Assembly (NCBI GenBank): GCA_030418115.1
Contig: JAUHQD010000001.1
Span: 620,001-684,000, forward strand
Source of the DNA: Alteromonadaceae bacterium BrNp21-10
GTDB lineage: Bacteria; Pseudomonadota; Gammaproteobacteria; Enterobacterales; Alteromonadaceae
DNA: 64,000 nucleotides
Reading direction: 5' to 3'
The notes beneath the pieces are model-generated. The model saw only the letters and a list, made by a program, of their open reading frames with translations, was not told where the DNA came from and searched no databases. The position numbers and the translations under genes were made by a program. Numbering within the stretch: the stretch's first letter is position 1; each line of letters starts with the position of its first letter. Below, piece after piece: positions 1 through 9,177 of this stretch.

Positions 1-572
1 AATCTCATTGCTGGCATATGCTTGCCAACCCACTGGCAGTAGGCCTGACGTAAACCAAATAGCTCAAAGTGATCAATATTGAAAGTGGCAATCACGGTAA
101 TAGTCCAGCCGAGGGCACCGATGCCAATGAGTACCTGTCGAACAATAGTTGATTCAACGGTCCAAACGACGCCTTCAATGGGGATCCAGCTACAGCAAAT
201 AAAACCAAGAACCAAACCGGTAGCTAAACAATAAGTTGCACGTTCAATGGATGGGTGCATGTGTTGTTTTAGCCAAACCTTAAATTTGGGGCGAGCCATA
301 ATGCTATGTTGCAGGCCAAATAACAGCAGCAAACCGGTGTTAGTTAATACTGCTAAGGTTAAGCCAATATCAAAGGGGCCGCTATTGACGGAGATTGGAA
401 TAAACCAATCACTAACAAAAAAGATAAAGTAGACCAGACCTAGCATGGATATGCTGTAGGCCGAAATAGCGTATAAAACCCGTATATTGCGTACTAATAA
501 ACTCGCTTTATGGGCAGGGCTTTGTTCTATTTCTACATCATTATTGCTATTTACTACTGTTGAACTGTTCAT
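1..572 (-). CDS. MddA/NnrU-like integral membrane methyltransferase (3' end outside window)
   Basis: The frame opens at an ATG at 570-572 and stays open to the window edge, giving about 190 residues without a stop. Several hydrophobic segments are visible, followed by QHSIMARP near residue 90 and HFELFGLRQ near residue 175. Both motifs are typical of the NnrU/isoprenylcysteine-methyltransferase-like family that includes MddA, the methanethiol S-methyltransferase that makes dimethyl sulfide. It would act in the inner membrane with SAM. It is divergent from the large regulator at 815, which may control it. Whether the substrate is methanethiol cannot be told from sequence; a general NnrU-type protein is the alternative. 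Confidence 0.75.
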   Translation of the reverse strand, partial: MNSSTVVNSNNDVEIEQSPAHKASLLVRNIRVLYAISAYSISMLGLVYFIFFVSDWFIPISVNSGPFDIGLTLAVLTNTGLLLLFGLQHSIMARPKFKVWLKQHMHPSIERATYCLATGLVLGFICCSWIPIEGVVWTVESTIVRQVLIGIGALGWTITVIATFNIDHFELFGLRQAYCQWVGKHMPAMR

Positions 573-589
573 AATAACTCCTAATTTCA

Positions 590-602
590 TCCCTGTTAGG
601 GA
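590..602. promoter_or_regulatory. short inverted repeat upstream of the MddA-like gene
   Basis: TCCCT and AGGGA flank a 3-nt spacer, 18-30 bp upstream of the MddA-like start codon within the 242-bp divergent intergenic region. It could be an operator half-site or a small mRNA hairpin. Nothing else distinctive was seen between 573 and 814 apart from the AAGGA Shine-Dalgarno for the gene at 815. Confidence 0.25.
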
Positions 603-814
603 GTGAAGTTGGTTGTAACCAAAAAAATTAAATGTATGTGTTTAAAACCAACCAGACAGCTTTACTGGATGAGGGCATATTAGCGATGAGCTGAAAACCA
701 AGCTTGAAGAAAGTCTGGTGATTATCTGAAGATTTCGTAGAGTTATAGACAATGTAACGCTGACAGAATAACGTTTAGCCATTCTTATATAAAAGACACT
801 TCAAGGAATGTTAA

Positions 815-3800
815 GTGATTTATCGATTTGCAGACTGTGAGCTGAATACTCAATTAGTCGAATTGCGCCGTAATGGCAAGCCGGTGGCATTAGAGCCACA
901 GGTTTATCGGTTGCTGCAATTATTAATCGAGAATCACCAGCAGGTACTTTCCAAAGATCAGATCCTAGCAACAATCTGGCAAAATCGCGTGGTGTCCGAT
1001 GCGTCGCTATCTAGCTGTATTAAGGCTATACGGCAGGCCATTGGCGACACGGGTGATAAACAACAATTAGTTAAAACTGTTCGTGGACATGGATTTCGAT
1101 TTATTGCTGAACTGCAAAGTAATGACAGAGTGCAAACCGCATCGGCCAACACTGAGTTAGTCAAGCCGCCATCTGCTAATGAATCAACACCCGTTTGGCT
1201 TAGAAGTAAGAAGGCCTTTGCTGGCAGAGCATTAGAATTACAAAAAATCACCCCATTGTTAGCGCAACTTAGCGAATTTAACGGCCATGTTGCCTTACTA
1301 GCAGGGAGTGCCGGAATTGGTAAGTCGCGGTTGTTGGAAGAAATTGCGGTTATCGCCCATGGTAAACAAATACAAGTCATGTGGGGACGTTGTCGCGAAG
1401 ATACCGGAGCCCCTGCATACTGGCCTTGGAAGCAATTGTTGTGTGCAAATTTTCGTGATCAACAATTTGTGACTGCCAATGAACATCCTGAGCTGGCCCA
1501 TTTAATCCCTCAGTTATTTCAGCCGCAAGCAGTTGCTTCGTTGGAGAATATCGAGTCGGAAGGTAGTGGTTCAGAACAAACGCGCTTTAAATTATTTCAC
1601 GGCATTTGTAGCTTGCTCTCCTGTGCTGCTGCAAGTCAGCCGATGCTGATTATTTTGGATGACTTGCATCGGGCGGATTTATTATCGTTGCAGTTGTTGG
1701 AATTGCTGGCCACTGAATTGGAAGGTCAGGGGATAATGATCATCGGTAGTTATCGAGACTCTGATGTTTCCGATGACCACCGTTTCAGTAAAACCATTAG
1801 TGAATTAAGTCGTTTATATCGCTACAGCCATCTGCACTTGAGTAACTTAGATGTGGATGCGGTCACGGCCTTTATTCAAACAGAGATTACAGATGTTACC
1901 GCTAATACCTTGTCACGTATTGTGCAGCGAACCGATGGACATCCGCTATATCTCATGGAAACCATTCGCCACTTACAACAGGGTGGCGATGCAGAAGCAC
2001 TACCACAAAATCTCAAGGCGATTATTAATCAACGATTGATGAGTCTTTGCGATGAAACCCTAAAAGCCCTGAGGGCTGCTGCGGTTATTGGTCGAAGTTT
2101 CGATATTTTAACCCTACATAACATGCTCGGTATTGGCGTTGAAGTGGTGTTGCAACGCTTAGAATCCGCGTTGGTGTCGGGACAATTAAATGAATTAAAT
2201 GAACCCGGTCAATTTCAATTTAGTCACGCGTTAATTAGAGATACCCTATACGATGCATTAACCAGTGCGGAACGCTTACATTTGCATTGTAATTTGGCCG
2301 AGTACTTAGAGCACAGCAGTTCTGATTTGGTACAAATTGCCTTTCATTACCATCAAGCATCACCATTAGGCATGGCTGATAAAGCGGTTGAATATGCTTA
2401 TAAAGCCGGTGTCGAAGCAAATAAAATGATGGCCTATGAAATCGCTGTTCGCTATTTTCAACAAGCATTACGCTTAGCGCCCCTTTCTGATAAACCAAAA
2501 CTCACCTTAACATTGGCAATGGCACAACTTCGCAGTGGCGAAAGTGTTTTAGCCATAGTGACGTTTGAAAAAGCCTGTGAATTAGCTGAACAGTCATGTG
2601 AAAATTTGATTTTTGCAGAAGCAGCCATGGGTATGGAAGACGCAAGTTGGCGTCCCGGATTGGCGAATGCCACCGTATTATCGTTTTTGCAGCGTGCTTT
2701 GGAATACCCACAAATTAACGGTTCAAAATTGGAAGTGCGTCTATTATGTGCCCTTATTCGAGGCCATATGATGTGCGGTGACCGAAGTGTCAAAACTAAA
2801 AAGTTACAACAAAAGGCTCGTCAACTCGCTGAAATTATCGGTGATGACGAGCTAATGGCCAGAGTGCTATTAGCGGAAATATTAGCCACACAGCTTGATC
2901 CATTAATTCCCTCGTTATATGAGCTGCGCATAGGCAAAGGCGAAGAAGCGGTGGAGTTAGCCATGCGCTCTGGCAATGTGATGTTTAGCGTTGAAATCTA
3001 TTCTTGGTTGATTCAGGACTTGTTTGTTGTTGGAAATATTGACCGCATGTTGCAGCATATTGATCGGCAATTGCAATTAGGGGAGCGCATTAAACAACCC
3101 TATTTCAATTACTATTTTCTGTTATGGCATTCGTTGCTAAATTTTGCGCAGGGAAATTTCAGTGCGGCGCAGCAATTTGCAGACAAAGCGCTAGATCATT
3201 GTCGCTGGCTACCTGGTCAGGATGGTGACGGAATTTACGGTATTCAAACCTTTTCCATAAAACGCGAACTAGGTCAGTTGCAAGGCTTTGCTCCAATCGT
3301 CGAACAGTTTGTAAAATCCACTTCTAAGCAAGCGATGTGGAAACCTGGATTGGCATTAATTTACGCCGATATTGGCGAAGTACACAAAGCACAAACATTA
3401 TTAGATGAGTTGCTCAGAGAAGAGCAAATTAACATCCCCAATGATGCCATGTGGCTTACCTCGGTGGCTTATTTGAGTGAAGTGTGTGCCACATTAGGCG
3501 CTACACAATATGCGCAACGGCTGTACGATTTGTTATTACCTCACCAAGATTTTAATTTATTAATAGGCTCCAATATCAGCACGTTGGGAGCGGTATCTCG
3601 AATTTTGGGGATGTTAGCGACGGCGCTACAACAATGGTCAATCGCAGAAGCCCATTTTGAACACGCCATTGCCAGTAATGATAAACAGTCCTTCGCGGTG
3701 TTTTCGGCTCACAGCCGTTATGCCTACGCTTGTATGCTACATACGCGAAATATCGACGATGATGTTAACCATGCGCAAACGTTAGTTGATGAAACCTTGG

Positions 3801-4093
3801 TCTTAGCTCAGCAGCATAATCTTAAGGCACTGTCTGAAAAAACACTGACCCTAAGACAACGATTGCGTTCTGGCCCTGTTAAAGCAGCTTCCCACATTGG
3901 TGAACTGAGTAAGCGTGAAATTGAAGTGTTGAAATTGGTCGCCAGTGGCAAGAGTAATCGTCAAATCGGTGAAGTCTTATTTGTTAGCCCTAATACCGTT
4001 GCCGCACATATTCGTAATATCTTAGAAAAAACCGCAACCTGCAATAGGGCTGAAGTGACCGCCTATGCAGCGCAAAACAATCTACTAAATTAA
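815..4093 (+). CDS. Large ATPase/TPR transcriptional regulator with N-terminal OmpR-type and C-terminal LuxR-type DNA-binding domains
   Basis: This 1092-residue cytoplasmic protein begins with an OmpR/PhoB-type winged helix (residues 1-100). An AAA/STAND-type ATPase follows, with Walker A GSAGIGKS near 164-171 and a Walker B-like LIILDDLHRADL near 278-289. A long alpha-helical TPR-like region comes next, then a LuxR/GerE helix-turn-helix from LSKREIEVL (near 1030) to the end. The start is GTG at 815, because AAGGA lies 7 nt upstream and the nearby ATG at 808 is out of frame. MalT-like (LAL) activators normally carry only the C-terminal LuxR domain, and other STAND regulators only an N-terminal one. 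Likely targets are its neighbours, the divergent MddA-like gene and the flavoprotein at 4217. The inducer is unknown. Confidence 0.85.
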   Translation: MIYRFADCELNTQLVELRRNGKPVALEPQVYRLLQLLIENHQQVLSKDQILATIWQNRVVSDASLSSCIKAIRQAIGDTGDKQQLVKTVRGHGFRFIAELQSNDRVQTASANTELVKPPSANESTPVWLRSKKAFAGRALELQKITPLLAQLSEFNGHVALLAGSAGIGKSRLLEEIAVIAHGKQIQVMWGRCREDTGAPAYWPWKQLLCANFRDQQFVTANEHPELAHLIPQLFQPQAVASLENIESEGSGSEQTRFKLFHGICSLLSCAAASQPMLIILDDLHRADLLSLQLLELLATELEGQGIMIIGSYRDSDVSDDHRFSKTISELSRLYRYSHLHLSNLDVDAVTAFIQTEITDVTANTLSRIVQRTDGHPLYLMETIRHLQQGGDAEALPQNLKAIINQRLMSLCDETLKALRAAAVIGRSFDILTLHNMLGIGVEVVLQRLESALVSGQLNELNEPGQFQFSHALIRDTLYDALTSAERLHLHCNLAEYLEHSSSDLVQIAFHYHQASPLGMADKAVEYAYKAGVEANKMMAYEIAVRYFQQALRLAPLSDKPKLTLTLAMAQLRSGESVLAIVTFEKACELAEQSCENLIFAEAAMGMEDASWRPGLANATVLSFLQRALEYPQINGSKLEVRLLCALIRGHMMCGDRSVKTKKLQQKARQLAEIIGDDELMARVLLAEILATQLDPLIPSLYELRIGKGEEAVELAMRSGNVMFSVEIYSWLIQDLFVVGNIDRMLQHIDRQLQLGERIKQPYFNYYFLLWHSLLNFAQGNFSAAQQFADKALDHCRWLPGQDGDGIYGIQTFSIKRELGQLQGFAPIVEQFVKSTSKQAMWKPGLALIYADIGEVHKAQTLLDELLREEQINIPNDAMWLTSVAYLSEVCATLGATQYAQRLYDLLLPHQDFNLLIGSNISTLGAVSRILGMLATALQQWSIAEAHFEHAIASNDKQSFAVFSAHSRYAYACMLHTRNIDDDVNHAQTLVDETLVLAQQHNLKALSEKTLTLRQRLRSGPVKAASHIGELSKREIEVLKLVASGKSNRQIGEVLFVSPNTVAAHIRNILEKTATCNRAEVTAYAAQNNLLN

Positions 4094-4135
4094 AAACTAG
4101 AAAGTTCTATTTATTCAAAAATGCGATGAAAAATA

Positions 4136-4147
4136 GTCAGGTCTGAC
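4136..4147. promoter_or_regulatory. inverted repeat upstream of the acyl-CoA-dehydrogenase-like gene
   Basis: GTCAG and CTGAC are separated by 2 nt in the 123-bp gap between the large regulator and the flavoprotein gene. The position fits an operator or a weak hairpin. A clear AAAGGA Shine-Dalgarno follows at about 4203-4208, before the ATG at 4217. Confidence 0.25.
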
Positions 4148-4216
4148 GATGTTTAAGGTGTTGTGCTAGGCGTAGCCTTGGTAATGACTTCTTAATCAAA
4201 CATAAAGGAATAACTC

Positions 4217-5362
4217 ATGGAAAATGTCACTTCATTAAAAAAGGTTGAACAACACAACTGGCAAGAAATGGCGCTGGCTTTATCGGAGAAATTTGCTGAC
4301 ACTGCCGGTCATTATGATGATAACGATCTTTTCGTCGCTGAAAATTATCAAGAACTTAAATCTTCACAATTGTTCTCTTCTATGGTGCCTGAAACTTTAG
4401 GCGGTGGTGGAGCTAGCTATGCCGATTATTGCAATGTATTACGGGTGTTAGCTCAAGGTTGCGGCTCGACAGCATTAGCATTGTCAATGCACTCACATTT
4501 AGTTGCCGCGAATTTATGGAAGCTGTCTAAAGGCCAGCCAGTTGAACCCCTATTAAAGCGAATTGCTGACGAGCAACTGGTGCTTATTAGTACTGGCGCA
4601 TCGGATTGGTTAAATGCGTCGGGAAGTGCAGAAAAAGTCGATGGTGGCTATCGTATTAATGGACGTAAGATTTTCGCTAGTGGTTGTCTGGCTGGCGACC
4701 TTCTGATCACTAGTGCGGTATTTGATGATCCTAATGCAGGGTCAACTGTGTTGCATTTTCCACTTTCTATTAAGGCTGAAGGCGTCAGTATTAGCGATAC
4801 CTGGCACACCATGGGTATGCGCGGTACTGGCTCTCACGATGTTTTACTTAATGATGTTTTTGTCCCAGAACAAGCCGTTGCCTTAACCCGAGAGCAGGGC
4901 GTATGGCATCCATTTTTTAATGTTGTGTGTACCGTGGCAATGCCACTGATAATGTCGGTGTATGTGGGTATTGCAGAAGCGGCCGCTAAGCTGACTCGCG
5001 AATCAGTGCAGTTTAAAAAGCATGACCCCCATCTACCTTATTTGCTGGGAGAAATGGAAACTTCACTGACCACCGCACAAATGGCATTGCGTGAAATGAT
5101 CAGCATCGCCGATGGTTATGACTTCGAACCTAGCTTGCAAACCACTAGTGAAATCTTACAGCGTAAAACTATTGCTGCTAATGCGGTAATTAGCACGCTG
5201 GAAAAGTGCATGGAAACGGCAGGGGGAGGAAGCTTCTTCCGAAGTTTGGGGTTAGAACGTTTATTGAGAGATATTCATGGTGCGCAATTCCATCCATTGC
5301 CGGAAAAACGCCAATATCATTTTAGTGGTAGCGTGACCTTGGGACTACCACCCTTAGGTTGA
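4217..5362 (+). CDS. Acyl-CoA dehydrogenase-like flavoprotein
   Basis: The 381-residue protein has the acyl-CoA dehydrogenase fold: an N-terminal helical part, a central beta domain with WHTMGMRGTGSHDV near 197-210, and a C-terminal helical domain with ETAGGGSFFRSLGLERLLRD near 335-354. The WxTxGMRGTGS segment and the C-terminal part also resemble DszC/HpaH-like flavin monooxygenases of this superfamily, and I do not see the usual catalytic-base glutamate. It may therefore be an oxygenase or desaturase instead of a beta-oxidation enzyme. It lies just downstream of the dual-domain regulator on the same strand. The substrate is unknown. Confidence 0.75.
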   Translation: MENVTSLKKVEQHNWQEMALALSEKFADTAGHYDDNDLFVAENYQELKSSQLFSSMVPETLGGGGASYADYCNVLRVLAQGCGSTALALSMHSHLVAANLWKLSKGQPVEPLLKRIADEQLVLISTGASDWLNASGSAEKVDGGYRINGRKIFASGCLAGDLLITSAVFDDPNAGSTVLHFPLSIKAEGVSISDTWHTMGMRGTGSHDVLLNDVFVPEQAVALTREQGVWHPFFNVVCTVAMPLIMSVYVGIAEAAAKLTRESVQFKKHDPHLPYLLGEMETSLTTAQMALREMISIADGYDFEPSLQTTSEILQRKTIAANAVISTLEKCMETAGGGSFFRSLGLERLLRDIHGAQFHPLPEKRQYHFSGSVTLGLPPLG

Positions 5363-5378
5363 AATAGTTGCCAGTATA

Positions 5379-5639
5379 TTAGGCAAATGCTTCGGGCCTA
5401 ACCATTTCACTGATTTCAATAATCACATCTGCAGGGATGTTAGCTTTTTTGGCTGCATCCCTAATGGCGGCAGCGTTGGCGGCCTCATATAAACAGTAGG
5501 TTTTTTTCTTATCCGCGCTGAGAAAGGAATATAACCATTTAACGTCGCTGTCATCATTAATTAGAGTGATGTGGTTGACGTCATCAGCGCTTAAATCTAG
5601 CTGTTCTGCAAAATTCCGCTCAATTACAAATAGTGCCAT
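5379..5639 (-). CDS. DUF4242 family small protein
   Basis: This 86-residue protein begins MALFVIERNFAEQL, the typical opening of DUF4242 proteins, a ferredoxin-like fold family that includes a Streptomyces nickel-binding protein. I chose the ATG at 5639 and not the upstream GTG at 5660 because AGAGG lies 6 nt upstream of it. It has no signal peptide and is probably cytosolic. It converges on the flavoprotein gene with only 16 bp between. The function is not established. Confidence 0.75.
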   Translation of the reverse strand: MALFVIERNFAEQLDLSADDVNHITLINDDSDVKWLYSFLSADKKKTYCLYEAANAAAIRDAAKKANIPADVIIEISEMVRPEAFA

Positions 5640-5727
5640 TGGGAGCCTCTTTTTTTTCACATTTTGTTTATTCTATGAATAATAGTTTGCTAAACGCAAT
5701 CAATTAAATAATAGGCCATTAGCGTCA

Positions 5728-8700
5728 TCAATTATCAGCCAGCAGTTTTTTAACCAGTTTTTTTAAGGTACCCGTTTTAACCGGTTTACGCAGCAAAACA
5801 AAACCAGCCTCCACGGCTTGTTCGTGAATAATATCGGAGTAGTCAGCGGTATTAATAATAGTCGGGATAGCCTGTTGCCAGTGCTGTTGTAATTTTTGGG
5901 CAACTTCAACGCCAATTTCGCCCTGATTTAAATGGTAATCCACTAGCATTAAATCAGCCGTGGTTATCATTTTAATTGCCTGTTGCAGGTCGACCGCGGT
6001 GGTAACGTTAGCGCCCCACTGACTGAAAAGTTGTTGCATGGCGTTAAGAATTTGTATTTCGTTATCGATGATTAAGATGTGCTTACCTTGCAAGAATATT
6101 GAACTGTCTTGAGGTGTTTTTGCTTCCATTTTCTTAAGTATAGCGTTATGTACTCTAGGCAAAACCACGCTAAAGCTCGTGCCTTTGGCTAACTCAGAAT
6201 GAACTTTAACGGGATGTTGCAGTAAATGACAAATACGCTCGACGATGGTTAATCCCAGCCCTAGACCTTGACGGTTGTGCTGATCCAATTGATGAAATTC
6301 ATTAAATATCTCTTGTTGTTGATGTTTGGCAATGCCTACGCCAGTATCGTAAACATAAAGCTGAACCTGCTGTTGCTGGCGGCGTACACCGATTAATACT
6401 TTGCCTTTCTGTGTGTAGCGAATGGCATTGGATAACAAATTTTGGATCACTCGACGTAATAATTTTTTATCCGACAATACCTGTATTTGCGTCGGCACAT
6501 AATGCAACGTTAAGCCTTTTTGCTTGGCTTGTAGGGTAAATTCTTGAACTAACGGTTGTAGTAGCTCATCAAGTGGGAAAGGTTGCAGATGGGTGTTTAA
6601 CACGCCTGATTCCAATTTCGTCATATCCAGCAACATACTGAGTAGCTCTTCGGCATTATTTAATGATTGCAATAAGCTTTGCGCCATCTGTTGAATGTGT
6701 TGATCCTGACTTTGTTGCTCAATCATGCTGGCATATAAGGTGGCAGCATTGAACGGCTGCATCAGATCATGGCCAGCAGCAGCCAGAAATTTGGTTTTAC
6801 TGTCGTTGGCTTTTTCCGCATCGAGCTTGGCTGCCTTCAATGCATGATTGGCATCTTGTAATTGCTCAGTACGCTCAATCACCCGTTGTTCTAACGTTTG
6901 TTTCGACTCTTGTAGTTGTTGCTGAATTTTGACGTGCTCGGTAATGTCACTGTAGGTGGTAACAAAGCCGCCGCCGGGCATAGGGTTACCTTGTAGTTCA
7001 ATCACCGTGCCATCGGGTTGAGTACGCAAATATTTATAGCTACTACCTTGTTGTAAATAGGCAATACGTTTGTCTATTTGCGCAATGATATTAAGTTGAT
7101 CAACATCCTCGGCAAACAATCCTCGTCTGGCATTGAACTGCAATAGGTCACGTACGGGCATGCCGGCTTTAATATAGTTTTCAGGATAATGAAATAAGCT
7201 GATGTAGCGTTGGTTCCAGGCTAATAACTTAAGATTGCGATCGATAACGCTGATCCCTTGCTCAATATGTTCTACCGAAGAACGTAGTAATTCATGATTA
7301 AATTGATAGCTTTGGCTGGCTTCTTCAACCAGATCCACTAATTGGTGTAATGGCACCTGTTGTTTTTCAGTGATGGCCGACAATAATATTCGAGCACTGG
7401 CGTTACCTACATGTGCGGCAAGTTCTGATTCAATACTACGCACCAATTGCGCACTGGCGTAGCCGTGTAGTTCGCCACTTAATTTTTCATGCCATTGTTG
7501 TTGCTGTTGGGGCGACATTACTTTTTCGGTGACGGCTAATAATGTTTCAATTTTGATGGCAGAAAACGTAGGCGAACCTTGTTCTTGCTCAGCTATTGGC
7601 GCGCGACGTTTGATGGGGATTAAACACACCAGCACGTAGCAAACAAGATTGACGCCTAAACTCAAAAATACCCCTTGTGCTAATGCAAAATCATCGGGGG
7701 TATTTTCAAAGTAATAGCTAGCTTTAATACTTGGCCACAGTAAATACACCAACCAAATGCTGCCGCCTGCGAGTAGCGAAATAACGGCGGCGGCTTTACG
7801 TCGGCGTTGCCAATATAAGCCAATTAATAACCCGGGAGCCAATTGTGCTAATAACGCCATGGCAATAATGCCACTGTTTACTAAAGGCGCAGCCTGACTT
7901 AAATATTGATAATACAAATAGGCCATACCCACCACTAGGATTACGGTGAGTCGACGAATGGTAAGTAAGCTGGTTTTGTTGAGGGTATGTTGCTGGTCGG
8001 CTCGAAAACGCAACTTTAGCCACAGTGGTGTGATGAGGTTATTGGCGATCATTATGCCCATGGCCAGCGTAGCTACTATCACCATGCTGGTGGCAGCGGA
8101 TAGGCCTCCAATAAAGGCGGTCATGGTGATCCATGGGTTGTCCGACAACATGGGTAGGGCAATCACATAAGAATCGGGGCTGTGGTCACTGAGTAATATT
8201 TTACCTGCTAGTGCGATAGGTAACACAAATAGGTTGATGGCAAGTAAATACAATGGATATAGCCAGCGTGCGCGTTGTAATTCTTGTTCGCCATTATTTT
8301 CCACATAGGTGATATGAAATTGCCGCGGTAAACAAAACAGACTGGCGAAGCCTAATATGACATGACTGAGGTATACCCATGGCGCAGAATCACTGTGTAA
8401 TACTTGCTGCGCTTGTGGATGTAGTTGTGCTTTGCCGAGTAAATCTAATACACCATCAAATAATACGTAGCAAACAAACAAGCCAACGGCGATAAACGCC
8501 ACTAATTTAACAATGGATTCAAAAGCAATCGCTAGCATTAAGCCAGGATGCTTTTCGGTGAGGCTTAAACTGCGAGTTCCAAAAATAATGGCGAATACCG
8601 CCATCAGCACCGCCACATAAAAGCTCACGCCGCCGGGCCATTGGGGATCATCGATGGCTAATATTTTAATATTAGCGGTAACCGCATCTAATTGCAGTGC

Positions 8701-9087
8701 GGTGTAGGGCAATACCCCGATAAAACAAATTAGGGTTACTAAGGCGGAAATCGCATGGGATTTGCCATATTGAGTGCCGATAAAATCGGCTAACGAACTG
8801 ATGTTATGTTGTTGGCAAAAGCGAATAACTTTGAGCAGTAATGGATAACCAAAAACGAAAACTGCAATGTTACCAATATAGGTTGGCGTGAATGCCCAGC
8901 CAAAATTCGCCGACTGGGTGGTAGTACCGTAAAACGCCCACGAGGTACAATGTACTCCTAATGCTAGGCTATAAATGATGGGGCGTTGACTAGCACTTTT
9001 ATGAAAGCGATCACCCCAAAAGGCAATGCTAAATAAAATGGCAAGATAACTTAGCGCGAGAAGTGTAAGCCACCATATACTAAACAT
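5728..9087 (-). CDS. crbS: Sodium:solute symporter-like hybrid sensor histidine kinase (CrbS-like)
   Basis: The 1119-residue protein has an N-terminal sodium:solute-symporter domain of about 13 membrane segments (residues 1-510). A linker and a PAS domain (about 615-735) follow, then a HisKA domain with AAAGHDLMQPFN (His near 772), an HATPase with NLLSNAIRYT and GLGLGLTIVERI, and a C-terminal receiver (about 998-1115) with the phospho-acceptor in LMLVDYHL near 1047. This order matches CrbS of Vibrio, which with CrbR controls acetyl-CoA synthetase; CbrA is a related alternative. No cognate response regulator is adjacent, so it would signal to a partner encoded elsewhere. The acetate role is inference from architecture. 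Confidence 0.8.
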   Translation of the reverse strand: MFSIWWLTLLALSYLAILFSIAFWGDRFHKSASQRPIIYSLALGVHCTSWAFYGTTTQSANFGWAFTPTYIGNIAVFVFGYPLLLKVIRFCQQHNISSLADFIGTQYGKSHAISALVTLICFIGVLPYTALQLDAVTANIKILAIDDPQWPGGVSFYVAVLMAVFAIIFGTRSLSLTEKHPGLMLAIAFESIVKLVAFIAVGLFVCYVLFDGVLDLLGKAQLHPQAQQVLHSDSAPWVYLSHVILGFASLFCLPRQFHITYVENNGEQELQRARWLYPLYLLAINLFVLPIALAGKILLSDHSPDSYVIALPMLSDNPWITMTAFIGGLSAATSMVIVATLAMGIMIANNLITPLWLKLRFRADQQHTLNKTSLLTIRRLTVILVVGMAYLYYQYLSQAAPLVNSGIIAMALLAQLAPGLLIGLYWQRRRKAAAVISLLAGGSIWLVYLLWPSIKASYYFENTPDDFALAQGVFLSLGVNLVCYVLVCLIPIKRRAPIAEQEQGSPTFSAIKIETLLAVTEKVMSPQQQQQWHEKLSGELHGYASAQLVRSIESELAAHVGNASARILLSAITEKQQVPLHQLVDLVEEASQSYQFNHELLRSSVEHIEQGISVIDRNLKLLAWNQRYISLFHYPENYIKAGMPVRDLLQFNARRGLFAEDVDQLNIIAQIDKRIAYLQQGSSYKYLRTQPDGTVIELQGNPMPGGGFVTTYSDITEHVKIQQQLQESKQTLEQRVIERTEQLQDANHALKAAKLDAEKANDSKTKFLAAAGHDLMQPFNAATLYASMIEQQSQDQHIQQMAQSLLQSLNNAEELLSMLLDMTKLESGVLNTHLQPFPLDELLQPLVQEFTLQAKQKGLTLHYVPTQIQVLSDKKLLRRVIQNLLSNAIRYTQKGKVLIGVRRQQQQVQLYVYDTGVGIAKHQQQEIFNEFHQLDQHNRQGLGLGLTIVERICHLLQHPVKVHSELAKGTSFSVVLPRVHNAILKKMEAKTPQDSSIFLQGKHILIIDNEIQILNAMQQLFSQWGANVTTAVDLQQAIKMITTADLMLVDYHLNQGEIGVEVAQKLQQHWQQAIPTIINTADYSDIIHEQAVEAGFVLLRKPVKTGTLKKLVKKLLADN

Positions 9088-9177
9088 GGAGCTAGCAAGA
9101 CGATAGCGGAAGGAGCAATGGGGATGGTGAGAATGAATAACTCACCGCTATTTTAATCTTAAATGAGATTAAGCTCA

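Noticed and set aside
247-432. 61-codon plus-strand ORF
   Set aside because: Lies opposite the MddA-like coding sequence, whose protein is clearly recognisable.
9153-9172. Terminator of the coiled-coil gene
   Set aside because: TAATCT/AGATTA can pair, but the stem is A+T only and no T run follows, so support is too weak.
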